Below are positions 41,185 through 50,765 of a stretch of DNA of 64,000 bases, piece by piece (position 1 is the first letter of the stretch; every line of letters starts with the position of its first letter). The stretch lies in assembly GCA_025359685.1 (NCBI GenBank), contig JANYEY010000112.1:1-64000 (forward strand), given 5' to 3'. A program made the translations under genes and the position numbers. This DNA comes from Sphingomonadaceae bacterium (lineage in GTDB: Bacteria > Pseudomonadota > Alphaproteobacteria > Sphingomonadales > Sphingomonadaceae). The notes under the pieces are model-generated. The model did not search any database, had not been told where the DNA came from, and saw only the letters and a program-made list of their open reading frames with translations.

Positions 41185-41459
41185 TCCAACGCAGAACCAG
41201 AACGCAGCGAAGGCCAGCAGCTCGTGCTCAACCAGCAGCAGCCAGTTTAATCCGCCAAGCGCCGTCGCTGATTCGCCCCCTATTTATCTATCCGCCCCAA
41301 TCGAAAGAATCGACTAATTGAGCCTATCGGCAAGTCATACCGTGTCAATGAGCATAGTCTGCCACTGATTTAGTTCGATCAATTATAACCAACGCCCCGT
41401 ATATTTGTAAGTTCGCCAAACGCTTGAACAGTAGCGCGATATGGTGGATCGTGGCTGGC

Positions 41460-42650
41460 ATGAACAAAGGCCGCCGCCATGCCATTTCCGTGATAATCGA
41501 CCGGCTCGCCATGGGGTTTGGTGGAGAAGCCGGGGCCGGCCTGCTGTTGATGCTTATCGCGGGCCTTGCTCTGGCACTGGCGAATTCGCCGCTTGCTTCA
41601 GCTTACAACGACCTGTTCCATCATCGCATCGTCGTCTCGCCCATCGGCAAACTCGACACCCTTCACGCTTGGATCAACGACGCACTGATGGCGGTATTCT
41701 TCTTCGTTGTCGGACTTGAGATCAAACGCGAGGTTCTAGGCGGCGAATTGGCACATCCGGCGCAGCGCAGGTTGCCGGTGCTGGCGGCAGTGTTCGGCAT
41801 GATTGCCCCTGCGTCCGTCTTCCTTATGGTGGTCAAAGGCCGGCCCGAACTCCTCGGTGGTTGGGCGATCCCGGCCGCCACCGACATTGCCTTCGCGGTC
41901 GGGATTATCGCACTGGTCGGAAAGGCGTTGCCGCCTTCGCTGCGCCTGTTCCTGTTGACCGTGGCAATCGTCGACGATCTCGGCGCTGTCGTGATTATTG
42001 CACTCGTTTACACCTCCGGAATCGATTCTGGCTGGCTGGCGGCGGCCGCGCTGGTCTTTGCCTTGCTCGTCGCCTGCAACGTTACCGGGGTGCGGCACGC
42101 AGCGCCCTATGCGATCGGCGCAGTGGCACTTTGGTACTGCGTCCTGCATTCAGGTATTCATGCCACCATCGCGGGGGTGCTCGCTGCTTTATCGATTCCT
42201 TTCGCGCTCGACCGGCGCGGCGAAAGCCTGCTGCTCCGAATGGAACATGCGCTGACCCCGGTCAGCGCCTACCTGATCGTTCCCCTGTTCGGTCTGGCCA
42301 ATGCCGGTGTGGCGATTCCGCAGGCCTTGCCCGAAGGTTCCGCACTGCTGCTTCCTCTGGGAATCGCGCTGGGGCTGGTTCTGGGCAAGACAGCGGGCGT
42401 CTTCCTTGCGGTCCTTTTGGCCGAACGGACGGGCTTTTCCTCGCGTCCGGCCGGCTCGAGCTGGGTCCAGGTCTTGGGCCTTTCCGCGCTCTGCGGCATT
42501 GGCTTCACCATGAGCCTGTTCATCGCGCAACTGGCGTTTCCGGGCCAGCCCGCACTGGTCGAGGAGGCCAAGCTAGGCGTCCTGTGCGGATCGATCGTGG
42601 CGGGCATGGCCGGCTTTATTGCGCTTCGCCTCTCCGCCCCGCGTGGCTGA
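41460..42650 (+). CDS. nhaA: Na+/H+ antiporter NhaA
   Basis: LHAWINDALMAVFFFVVGLEIKREVLGGEL, PAATDIAFAVGIIAL, LTVAIVDDLGAVVIIA. Confidence 0.95.
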   Translation: MNKGRRHAISVIIDRLAMGFGGEAGAGLLLMLIAGLALALANSPLASAYNDLFHHRIVVSPIGKLDTLHAWINDALMAVFFFVVGLEIKREVLGGELAHPAQRRLPVLAAVFGMIAPASVFLMVVKGRPELLGGWAIPAATDIAFAVGIIALVGKALPPSLRLFLLTVAIVDDLGAVVIIALVYTSGIDSGWLAAAALVFALLVACNVTGVRHAAPYAIGAVALWYCVLHSGIHATIAGVLAALSIPFALDRRGESLLLRMEHALTPVSAYLIVPLFGLANAGVAIPQALPEGSALLLPLGIALGLVLGKTAGVFLAVLLAERTGFSSRPAGSSWVQVLGLSALCGIGFTMSLFIAQLAFPGQPALVEEAKLGVLCGSIVAGMAGFIALRLSAPRG

Positions 42651-42651
42651 C

Positions 42652-43071
42652 TTACCAGGTGCCGGTGTTGGGCATGCTGGCCCAGGGCTCGGCCGGGGGG
42701 AGATTCCCATCTTGCAGCAGCTCGACCGAAATGCCGTCGGGCGACTTGACGAAGGCCATGTGCCCATCGCGCGGCGGGCGGTGAATGATATGCCCGGCGG
42801 CTGCAAGCGCGGCGCAGGTTTCGTAGATGTTGTTCACCCGGTAAGCGAGGTGGCCGAAATTGCGCCCGCCGCCGTAAGGCTCGGGATCCCAGTTGTGGGT
42901 AAGTTCGACTTCGGCCACGCCCTCTTCGCCCGGGGCGGCGAGGAAGATCAGGGTGAAGCGGCCCTGCTCGCTTGAAAAGCGGCGCACTTCGTTGACCCCG
43001 AACAGATTGAAGAAAGCAATTGTCGCATCCGGATTGGTCACCCGGATCATCGTGTGGAGAAATTTCGTCAT
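42652..43071 (-). CDS. Glyoxalase I-like VOC family protein (lactoylglutathione lyase)
   Basis: MTKFLHTMIRVTNPDATIAFFN...VELTHNWDPEPYGGGRNFGHLAYRVNNIY. Confidence 0.88.
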   Translation of the reverse strand: MTKFLHTMIRVTNPDATIAFFNLFGVNEVRRFSSEQGRFTLIFLAAPGEEGVAEVELTHNWDPEPYGGGRNFGHLAYRVNNIYETCAALAAAGHIIHRPPRDGHMAFVKSPDGISVELLQDGNLPPAEPWASMPNTGTW

Positions 43072-43159
43072 GCGCGTTGGCTAGCAGTCAAGTCGCGCAA
43101 ACGAAAGGCCCGCACCGGACAAACCGATGCGGGCCGTTCCTCCTGAATACGCTAATGCC

Positions 43160-43954
43160 TCAGAATGCGGCGGTCAGCGAAACCACGCCGACCGGTTTGG
43201 CCGGGCGGTACAAGTAATTGCTGCTGAAGACATCGGTACGCGAAACGTTGGTGCCGACGAACGACGCATCGAGCGTCAGGGCCTTCCACGTGTAGCTGAC
43301 CCCCACCGAGTAATCGATGTACTGCTTGAAATAATCGAACCCGCCGCCAGTGTGGCCGAGGTGACCGTGCAGCGAGAGCGGGGTGCCGGGGATGCCAGAG
43401 CTGAGCTCGCCGTAGACATAGGTGTTGTGACGGCTCGGCGACGAGAAGTTGAGGTTGAACACCTTCTGCGCCGGTGCATAGTAGACCCCGACTTTGGCCG
43501 TAACCGGCCCAAGGGTCTTAGCCAGCGAGCCATAAACCTCGACGTAATTGGCGTTCTGCGGTCCGATCAGGTTCTTCGAACCGGGATAGATGTAGCCATA
43601 GACGCCGACATCGACCTTTACCCCGCCAAGGTCCTTGGCAAAGCCGCCGTAGATATCGATTTCGGTCCCGCCAATATCGATCGGGCTATCGTTGAAGCGA
43701 TTCGACGAAGCGCTCGAACCCCAGACCGACACATACAGCCCCGAAGAATGGCTGACAGTCATGGAGCCCTGAACGACCGGCTGGTTGTTCGACTGGGAGA
43801 GGCCGCGGAAACGGTACTGCGAGACGACTGCGGCGGTGCCGTTGATGGTGATGTCGCTTGGCGGATCGGTTTCATCGGCGAAAGCGGGGGTCGCTGCAAA
43901 GAGGCAAGCAGCGGACAGCGTTGCGGCGATCAGGCCGCGCTTGGACGTGAGCAT
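43160..43954 (-). CDS. TorF family putative porin
   Basis: Signal peptide, AAVVSQYRFRGLSQSNNQPVVQGSMTVSHSSGLYVSVWGSS, C-terminal aromatic residue. Confidence 0.88.
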   Translation of the reverse strand: MLTSKRGLIAATLSAACLFAATPAFADETDPPSDITINGTAAVVSQYRFRGLSQSNNQPVVQGSMTVSHSSGLYVSVWGSSASSNRFNDSPIDIGGTEIDIYGGFAKDLGGVKVDVGVYGYIYPGSKNLIGPQNANYVEVYGSLAKTLGPVTAKVGVYYAPAQKVFNLNFSSPSRHNTYVYGELSSGIPGTPLSLHGHLGHTGGGFDYFKQYIDYSVGVSYTWKALTLDASFVGTNVSRTDVFSSNYLYRPAKPVGVVSLTAAF

Positions 43955-44210
43955 ATCAATCTTCCTTAAGCGATTGCGGTTTGCTTCGTCCCACCTGCGC
44001 GCGGCCGTCGTTTCTCGTTTCTTGGAAACAATCAGGCTGCGCTGGGGAAGACCTGCACAACTTTGCTGCAGCGCACAAGGAGAAATCGGAAGGTCTTTGC
44101 GCATCGGGCACACGGTGTGGTTTTGATGTAACGCCGGGTTGCAACCAACGGGGTCGGTAGTTGTTCATTCAGGTACCCGCGCTTATAGCCGCGCGCACGA
44201 TCGCATCACC

Positions 44211-45011
44211 ATGTTCAACCGACTTCGCAACCTTTTTGGCCCGGATTCCCGCGGTCCTGCTCCTGCCATACCGGACGGCAGGCGAGTCTATGCAGTGGGC
44301 GACGTGCACGGCCGGCTGGACCTGTTCGAAGCAATGATCGCCGCAATCGAAGCCGACGACGCCGCCTGTCGTCCGGCAGAAACCACGGTCATCCAACTCG
44401 GTGACCTGGTGGATCGCGGCCCTGACAGTGCCGGTGTAATTGCCGCGGCGCGCGCTTGGAGCAAACAACGATCGGTTCGCATCCTTCTGGGAAACCACGA
44501 GGAAATGATGCTGTGCGCGATTGATAGCGACGAGGTGATGCGCCACTTCCTGCGCTGGGGCGGGCGCGAGACGCTCCTCTCATACTTGGGCGAGCCGGGC
44601 GAATATCACCGCGCCGACCTCGCTGGCGCGCGCGCACTGATGCAGGCTGCGATCCCCGATGAGGATTTCGAATTCATCCGCTCGTTCGAAGACAACATAA
44701 CAATCGGCGACTACTTGTTTGTCCACGCGGGCGTCCATCCCGATGCCCCGCTCGACGCACAAAAGACCAGCGACCTGCGCTGGATTCGCGAGCCGTTCCT
44801 GTCGCACCGCGAGAGCTTCGGAGCGGTCGTGGTCCATGGTCACACAATTGCAGACAAGCCGCAGCTAAAGCACAACCGCATCGGGCTGGATACTGGGGCC
44901 TATCGTTCGGGCCGCTTGACCGCGATGGGGCTGCAGGGCACCGCACGCTGGCTGATCCAAGCGCACGACAATGACGGGACCATCGCAGTCTCGGTACAGG
45001 ACTTGGCATGA
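44211..45011 (+). CDS. Metallophosphoesterase (PPP-type serine/threonine phosphatase family)
   Basis: VYAVGDVHGRLD, LGDLVDRGPDS, LLGNHEEMML. Confidence 0.93.
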   Translation: MFNRLRNLFGPDSRGPAPAIPDGRRVYAVGDVHGRLDLFEAMIAAIEADDAACRPAETTVIQLGDLVDRGPDSAGVIAAARAWSKQRSVRILLGNHEEMMLCAIDSDEVMRHFLRWGGRETLLSYLGEPGEYHRADLAGARALMQAAIPDEDFEFIRSFEDNITIGDYLFVHAGVHPDAPLDAQKTSDLRWIREPFLSHRESFGAVVVHGHTIADKPQLKHNRIGLDTGAYRSGRLTAMGLQGTARWLIQAHDNDGTIAVSVQDLA

Positions 45012-45027
45012 TTATCGGGAGTATCGC

Positions 45028-46338
45028 ATGAAGATTGCAATGGTCGGTTCGGGCTATGTCGGGCTGGTTTCGGGGGCTTGCTTCGCAGATTTCGGCCACG
45101 ACGTGGTGTGCATCGACAAGGACCCGGCCAAGATCGACAGCCTCAAGGCCGGGATCATGCCGATCTTCGAACCGGGCCTGGCCGAACTGGTGACCAGCAA
45201 TGCCAAGTCCGGGCGGCTGTCGTTCACCACCGACCTGACTGAAGGGATCGCGGGCGCAGCAGCGATCTTCATCGCCGTCGGCACCCCCAGCCGCCGCGGC
45301 GATGGCCACGCTGACTTGTCGTACGTCTATGCGGTGGCTGAGGAAGTCGGCCAGGCGCTGAACAACGATGCAGTGGTGGTGACCAAAAGCACCGTCCCCG
45401 TGGGCACAGGCGATGAGGTCGAGCGGATCCTCACCGAGGCCGCTCCCGGCGTGAAGTTCGCGGTTGCCTCCAACCCCGAATTCCTCCGCGAAGGCGCAGC
45501 AATCGCCGATTTCAAGCACCCTGACCGGATCGTGATCGGCACCGAAGACGAATGGGCGCGCGGCGTGATGCGCGAGGTTTACCGGCCGCTGTTCCTCAAC
45601 AAGTCGCCGATCCTGTTCACCAGCCGTCGCACCAGCGAATTGATCAAATACGCCGCCAACGCCTTCCTTGCGGTCAAGATCACTTTCATCAACGAGATGG
45701 CCGATCTGTGCGAAAAGGTTGGCGCCGACGTGCAGGACGTGAGCCGCGGGATTGGCATGGACGGGCGGATCGGCTCCAAGTTCCTCCACGCCGGGCCGGG
45801 TTATGGCGGGTCGTGCTTCCCCAAGGATACGCTGGCTTTGCTCAAAACCGCCGAGGACTACGAAGCCCCGACCCGGATCGTCGAGGCGGTGGTCGCGGTC
45901 AATGACAGCCGCAAGCGCGCGATGGGCCGCAAGGTGATCGAGGCACTGGGCGGCACTGACGCAGCGCGCGGCAAGAAGGTTGCCATGCTCGGCCTGACCT
46001 TCAAGCCCAACACCGACGACATGCGCGATTCGCCCTCGATCGCAATCGCGCTGGCGCTGGCCGATGCCGGGATATCGGTTTCCGCCTATGACCCCGAAGG
46101 GATGGAGCTGGCAGCACCGCTGATGCCCGAAGTGAAGATGGCCGCTAACACTTATGCCGCCATCGACGGCGCCGACGCGGTGGTAATCGTCACCGAATGG
46201 GACGCCTTCCGCGCGCTCGATTTCGACCGTATCAAACGGATCGCGAAGGCCCCGGTGCTGGTTGACCTGCGCAACGTCTACGACCCCGCCGAAGTCCGCG
46301 CCAAAGGCTTTGCCTATTCGAGCGTGGGGCGGGTTTGA
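45028..46338 (+). CDS. ugd: UDP-glucose 6-dehydrogenase
   Basis: MKIAMVGSGYVGLVSGACFADFGHDVVCIDKD, GPGYGGSCFPKDTLALL. Confidence 0.95.
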   Translation: MKIAMVGSGYVGLVSGACFADFGHDVVCIDKDPAKIDSLKAGIMPIFEPGLAELVTSNAKSGRLSFTTDLTEGIAGAAAIFIAVGTPSRRGDGHADLSYVYAVAEEVGQALNNDAVVVTKSTVPVGTGDEVERILTEAAPGVKFAVASNPEFLREGAAIADFKHPDRIVIGTEDEWARGVMREVYRPLFLNKSPILFTSRRTSELIKYAANAFLAVKITFINEMADLCEKVGADVQDVSRGIGMDGRIGSKFLHAGPGYGGSCFPKDTLALLKTAEDYEAPTRIVEAVVAVNDSRKRAMGRKVIEALGGTDAARGKKVAMLGLTFKPNTDDMRDSPSIAIALALADAGISVSAYDPEGMELAAPLMPEVKMAANTYAAIDGADAVVIVTEWDAFRALDFDRIKRIAKAPVLVDLRNVYDPAEVRAKGFAYSSVGRV

Positions 46339-46401
46339 TCCGGCCTTCCCTTTTTGGATACCCGAGATAAGACGCGGTAACAAAAAAGGGGAGGGCACTT
46401 G

Positions 46402-47610
46402 ATGCGAAAGCGGACTTTGGTTCTGGCGGGGATTGCCGCAGTGGGAATCGCTGCGGGCGGCTGGTATGCCAGCCTCGACAAGGAAACGCGCGGCTTGCTT
46501 GCTGCCTTGCCGACCAATCGCGATGTTCTGGCGTGGACCGTGCCGCAGCGCGATGCCGCCTTCAGGGCAATGGACAGGATCACTTTGCTGGCCGAGGCAA
46601 GAACGATCCAGCCGTCAACGCAGACCTTGCCGCTAGCGCCTGGCCTACCGCTCGAAGTGCCCGGGATTGATGCCTACTTGGCTAGGCAGCGCTCGGCTGG
46701 ATTGGTGATCCTGCAGGACGGCAAGGTCCGGTTCGAGCGCTATGGGCTGGGATTCGATGCCAAGGGTCGCTGGACCAGCTTTTCGGTTGCCAAATCATTC
46801 ACCTCAACCTTGGTCGGCGCGGCGATCCAGGACGGCGCGATCAAGAGCCTTGAAGACAATGTCAGTCTTTATATCCCCGACCTGCGGGGTTCGGCCTACG
46901 ACGGGGTTAGCGTGCGCCAGCTACTGACGATGAGCACCGGGGTGCGCTGGAACGAGGATTACGAGGATCCAAACTCCGACGTCTCGCGCTTTAACAACGC
47001 CGAGCCGGAACCCGGGATGGATGCCACCGTCAGCTACATGCGCAAGCTGCCCCGTGCGCATCCGCCGGGCACGGTCTGGCATTACAGCACTGGTGAAACC
47101 AATCTCATCGGAGTGCTGGTATCCTCGGCCACCAAAAAGCCGCTGGCGCAGTATCTGCAAGAGAAGATCTGGCAGCCAGCCGGGATGGAAGCCCCCGCGA
47201 CCTGGCTGCTGGGCAAGACCGGGCACGAGATCGCCGGTTGCTGCCTCCAGGCCGAGACCCGCGATTTCGCGCGATTTGGTCTGTTCGTGTTGGCCGGCGG
47301 GGCCGCGCGAGGGCAGCAAATCGTTCCGCCGGACTGGTTTGCCCAAGCCACCACCAAACAGATCGACATCGGCGAACCCGGCCACGGTTATGGTTTCCAG
47401 TGGTGGACTTATGATGATGGCTCGGTCGCCGCGCAGGGAATCTTCGGCCAGGGCATTTTCATCGATCCCAAGCGTCATCTGGTGATCGCCAGCAATGCCG
47501 ACTGGACCCGCGCCACGAAAGGCCCCGAACCAGAAGCGCGCGAGGCGTTCTACAAACAGGTCCAGGCGCTGCTCGATGCCGAGGCGGCAGCTGGCCGGCT
47601 GCCGCGTTAG
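46402..47610 (+). CDS. Class C beta-lactamase-like serine hydrolase
   Basis: SVAKSFTS (SxxK) motif, YSTGETNLIG region. Confidence 0.9.
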   Translation: MRKRTLVLAGIAAVGIAAGGWYASLDKETRGLLAALPTNRDVLAWTVPQRDAAFRAMDRITLLAEARTIQPSTQTLPLAPGLPLEVPGIDAYLARQRSAGLVILQDGKVRFERYGLGFDAKGRWTSFSVAKSFTSTLVGAAIQDGAIKSLEDNVSLYIPDLRGSAYDGVSVRQLLTMSTGVRWNEDYEDPNSDVSRFNNAEPEPGMDATVSYMRKLPRAHPPGTVWHYSTGETNLIGVLVSSATKKPLAQYLQEKIWQPAGMEAPATWLLGKTGHEIAGCCLQAETRDFARFGLFVLAGGAARGQQIVPPDWFAQATTKQIDIGEPGHGYGFQWWTYDDGSVAAQGIFGQGIFIDPKRHLVIASNADWTRATKGPEPEAREAFYKQVQALLDAEAAAGRLPR

Positions 47611-48068
47611 CCAACCTCGAACAGTGTATAGATCGGCCCGGTCGGGGTTTGCTCGCCGGTGCCGACCACCACGGCATTGTTAAGCCAGGCATAGCGCTCG
47701 TCGCCGCATTCGAACCGGGCGATCATCGCCAGCGAAAATTCGTGCGGTTCGAGCTGCTCACCTTTGCCAAAGCGGCGCATTGCATCGGGCTCGGCGAGGA
47801 AGCGACCCTGATAGGTCAGGTAAATCAGCGCGCCGTCGTCGGTTTCGAGTGTCAGCCGGACATCTATCACCATCACCCCGTCGGGGCGATTGATCACCCA
47901 GTCTGCCCCGCCCTGCACTTTGCCGCGCAATCGCTCTCCGCTGAAGGCTCCTCCGGTGACAGGCGCAATGCGGCGCAAACCGGCGGGGGTCTTGCCGATC
48001 GACTTGATCCCGGCATAGTCGACGGTCAATTCCATCGTCAGCAGGTGGGTGTGTTTAAGGTCAGCCAT
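47607..48068 (-). CDS. DUF3237 domain protein
   Basis: MADLKHTHLLTMELTVDY...GERLRGKVQGGADWVINRPDGVMVIDVRLTLETDDGALIYLTYQGR. Confidence 0.85.
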   Translation of the reverse strand: MADLKHTHLLTMELTVDYAGIKSIGKTPAGLRRIAPVTGGAFSGERLRGKVQGGADWVINRPDGVMVIDVRLTLETDDGALIYLTYQGRFLAEPDAMRRFGKGEQLEPHEFSLAMIARFECGDERYAWLNNAVVVGTGEQTPTGPIYTLFEVG

Positions 48069-48117
48069 TGCGCAAGTCCTAGCAGCGCGGCACACTGCCT
48101 GCAAAGGGAGAGCGGGA

Positions 48118-49494
48118 ATGGACATTATCGCGCGGCGGCCGGGGCCATCGGTGCAGGAAGTGCTGGCGGACGATATCAATCCAGCCCCCTCGGTCATGCT
48201 CGAGGAATCGCCAGCGAAGGACCAAAGCAGCGCCGACGTTTCAATCGAACGCTATTTCTCGCGTGAGTGGCACGAGGCCGAGGTTGAGAAGGTCTGGCGC
48301 AAGACCTGGCAGCTCGCCTGCCGGCTCGAACACATCCCCAATGTGGGCGATCACGTCGTTTACGAGATCGTCCGCGATTCGCTGATCGTGATCCGTACCG
48401 GGCCTGACGAAGTGCGCGCTTACATCAATTCATGCCTCCACCGCGGCACCATGCTGCGCACCGAGGGCGGTTGCGTCAACCAGCTGCGCTGCCCGTTCCA
48501 CGGCTGGACCTGGGACTTGCAGGGCCAGCTCAAGATCATCCCCGGACAGTGGGACTTCCCGCATGTCGACAAGGCGGCGATGAACCTGCCCGAAGCCAAG
48601 GTCGGCACCTGGGGCGGGTTCGTCTTCGTCAATTTCGACGCCGATTGCGAACCGCTCGAAAGCTATCTCGAGAACCTGCCCGAGCATTTTTCCGCGTTCA
48701 ATCTCGAGGACAAATACGTTGCCGCGCATGTTGCCAAGGTCATGCCGTGCAACTGGAAGCTGGCGATGGAGGCCTTTGTTGAGGCGTACCACGTCCCTTA
48801 CGCCCACCCGCAAGTGCTGGGTTACTATGGCGATTCGAACACCCAGTACGATGTCTGGGACGGGGTCCGCCACGTCAGCCGGATGATCAGCGTGCAGGGC
48901 GTGCCCAGCCCGGCGATGAAGGGCATCTCGCCCGAGCGCACGATCGAAGAAATGCGCCGTGATGTGCCGTTCTTTGCGGGGAGACCAATCGAGGTTGGCC
49001 CCGGCGAAACCGCGCGCGGCAAGCTCGCCGAGCGCGCGCGAGAGAAAATCAGCCGTGCGATCGGACGCGATATGTCCGATCTGTCGGACACCGAGTCGCT
49101 CGATCTGATCGAATATATGTTGTTTCCCAACATGGTCCCGTGGGGCGGGCAGGCATTGCCGATCACTTACCGGTTCAGGCCTTACGAAGACGATCCCGAA
49201 CGGTCGCTGATGGAGATCATGTTCCTGTTCTCCAAAGCGCCCGACGGCAGCCACCCCGAACCCGCCAAGATGACGATGCTCGGCCCCGACCAGAACTGGT
49301 GCGACGCGCCCGAACTGGGCTCGGCAGCGATGGTTGCCGACCAGGACACCGATAACCTGCGCCGGATCCAAAAGGGCCTGCGCACCACGCGCAAGCCTGG
49401 GGTCACCCTCGCGCGCTATCAGGAAAGCCGCATTCGCCATTACCACGAGACGCTCGACGCCTACATGGCACAGCCGCCTAAACCCGGCGGATGA
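48118..49494 (+). CDS. Rieske aromatic ring-hydroxylating oxygenase alpha subunit
   Basis: CLHRGTMLRTEGGCVNQLRCPFHGWTWDL Rieske cluster, NWKLAMEAFVEAYHVPYAHPQ iron-site region. Confidence 0.93.
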   Translation: MDIIARRPGPSVQEVLADDINPAPSVMLEESPAKDQSSADVSIERYFSREWHEAEVEKVWRKTWQLACRLEHIPNVGDHVVYEIVRDSLIVIRTGPDEVRAYINSCLHRGTMLRTEGGCVNQLRCPFHGWTWDLQGQLKIIPGQWDFPHVDKAAMNLPEAKVGTWGGFVFVNFDADCEPLESYLENLPEHFSAFNLEDKYVAAHVAKVMPCNWKLAMEAFVEAYHVPYAHPQVLGYYGDSNTQYDVWDGVRHVSRMISVQGVPSPAMKGISPERTIEEMRRDVPFFAGRPIEVGPGETARGKLAERAREKISRAIGRDMSDLSDTESLDLIEYMLFPNMVPWGGQALPITYRFRPYEDDPERSLMEIMFLFSKAPDGSHPEPAKMTMLGPDQNWCDAPELGSAAMVADQDTDNLRRIQKGLRTTRKPGVTLARYQESRIRHYHETLDAYMAQPPKPGG

Positions 49495-50377
49495 TTGCCC
49501 GGTAAAGCTCCTTGTCTTCGATCGAATAATAAAGCCAGATTTCCTCGCCGACGACCACCACCGAAGCGGCGAAGGCGATGTCGGTATCGGTGCGCTGGCC
49601 GCGCGGCGGCGGGACGATCAGCGGTTCGATGCAGCGATCGACCACACAGGTGTATTCGGCATCGAAGGCGATCCAGCCGATCCGCCACCGCGCATCGTGC
49701 GTCGCGCCGTTATAGAACATCACCGGGCAGTTCTTGTCGGTGGTCAGCAGCGGCCCGGGTGAGAGGTGCCAGGCGTCCCAGGCATCGGGGCGCGGGGTGA
49801 ATGGCTCGGGCAAGTGGTGCCATGGTCCCGCAACATCCTCGCCCACTGCCAGCCCGATCAGCGAAGCCTCACCGCGCGCATATTCATAGAACATCCGCCA
49901 ACCACCGTCGGGGGTGCGGTCGACCGTCGCTTCCTTGAGGTTACCTTCGGATGGCGCGCTGGGCATTGCGATGCCGCGCTTTTCGAGCCGATCGATCGAC
50001 GGCCCGGTGGCGTACAGCATCTCGCCATGAGCGCGCGTTGCATCGACCCCAGTGTAGTAGACAATCACGCTGCCATCGGGCGCGAATACCGGGGTCGGGT
50101 CTTCGCATCCGCCGATATCGGCAGGTCCGGGTCCGGGCGATAGCACCGGCACATCGCGGGCGGTGAAGGCCAGCCCGTCAGCGCTTTGCGCGAACCAGAT
50201 CGTGCCGGTATCGCCTTCCTCGCCCGGCCGCGGCACGGCACGGACTAGCATATCAAACCGGCCAGCCTGCGGCTGCCAGACATAGGGGCTCATCAGATCG
50301 CGCTGCGCGACCGCTATGTTGCCGCGCATCGTTACGGGATCGATCTGGTCGACCACGAAATCGACCCGGCGGTTCAC
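49478..50377 (-). CDS. GH130/GH43-like five-bladed propeller glycosidase or phosphorylase
   Basis: GGCEDPTPVF, HLSPGPLLTTDKNCPVMFYNGATHDARWRIGWIAFD, and IWLYYSIEDKELYRAII. Confidence 0.75.
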   Translation of the reverse strand: MNRRVDFVVDQIDPVTMRGNIAVAQRDLMSPYVWQPQAGRFDMLVRAVPRPGEEGDTGTIWFAQSADGLAFTARDVPVLSPGPGPADIGGCEDPTPVFAPDGSVIVYYTGVDATRAHGEMLYATGPSIDRLEKRGIAMPSAPSEGNLKEATVDRTPDGGWRMFYEYARGEASLIGLAVGEDVAGPWHHLPEPFTPRPDAWDAWHLSPGPLLTTDKNCPVMFYNGATHDARWRIGWIAFDAEYTCVVDRCIEPLIVPPPRGQRTDTDIAFAASVVVVGEEIWLYYSIEDKELYRAIIRRV

Positions 50378-50390
50378 GCGCGCTGCCCGG

Positions 50391-50765
50391 TCATGCGCTG
50401 TTGGCGGAAATCGCTTGCTCTAACGCGGCGGCGATTTCGGAAATGTCATAGGGCTTGCTGACTGTGGGGATCTGCGCGAATGCTTCGGGATGGGCCCCGA
50501 TGCCATAGCCGGTGGCGAAGATCACCGGCACGCGCAAGTCGGCCAAACGGGCGGCCAGCGCATAGCTCGTCTCGTTGTGAATGTTGACGTCGAGGACCGC
50601 CAGGTCCGGGCGAAACCGGTCAATTGCCGCTTCGGCTGAAGCCAGGGTCGCATGGCCATCGACCAGCGCCCCTGCGTCTTCGAGCATCTGCTCGACGAGC
50701 ATTGCGATGATCGGCTCGTCCTCAAGCACAAGGACGCGGCGCTGGTTGAAGATGGCTTCGCTCAC
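50391..50765 (-). CDS. Single-domain response regulator
   Basis: Receiver domain: VLVLEDEPIIAMLVEQMLEDAG...LAVLDVNIHNETSYALA...PVIFATGYG...KPYDISEI. Confidence 0.93.
   Translation of the reverse strand: MSEAIFNQRRVLVLEDEPIIAMLVEQMLEDAGALVDGHATLASAEAAIDRFRPDLAVLDVNIHNETSYALAARLADLRVPVIFATGYGIGAHPEAFAQIPTVSKPYDISEIAAALEQAISANSA

Noticed and set aside
39901-41250. 449-aa plus-strand ORF
   Set aside because: Antisense to the NfrB-like glycosyltransferase.
44674-46398. 574-aa minus-strand ORF
   Set aside because: Antisense to ugd and the phosphoesterase gene.
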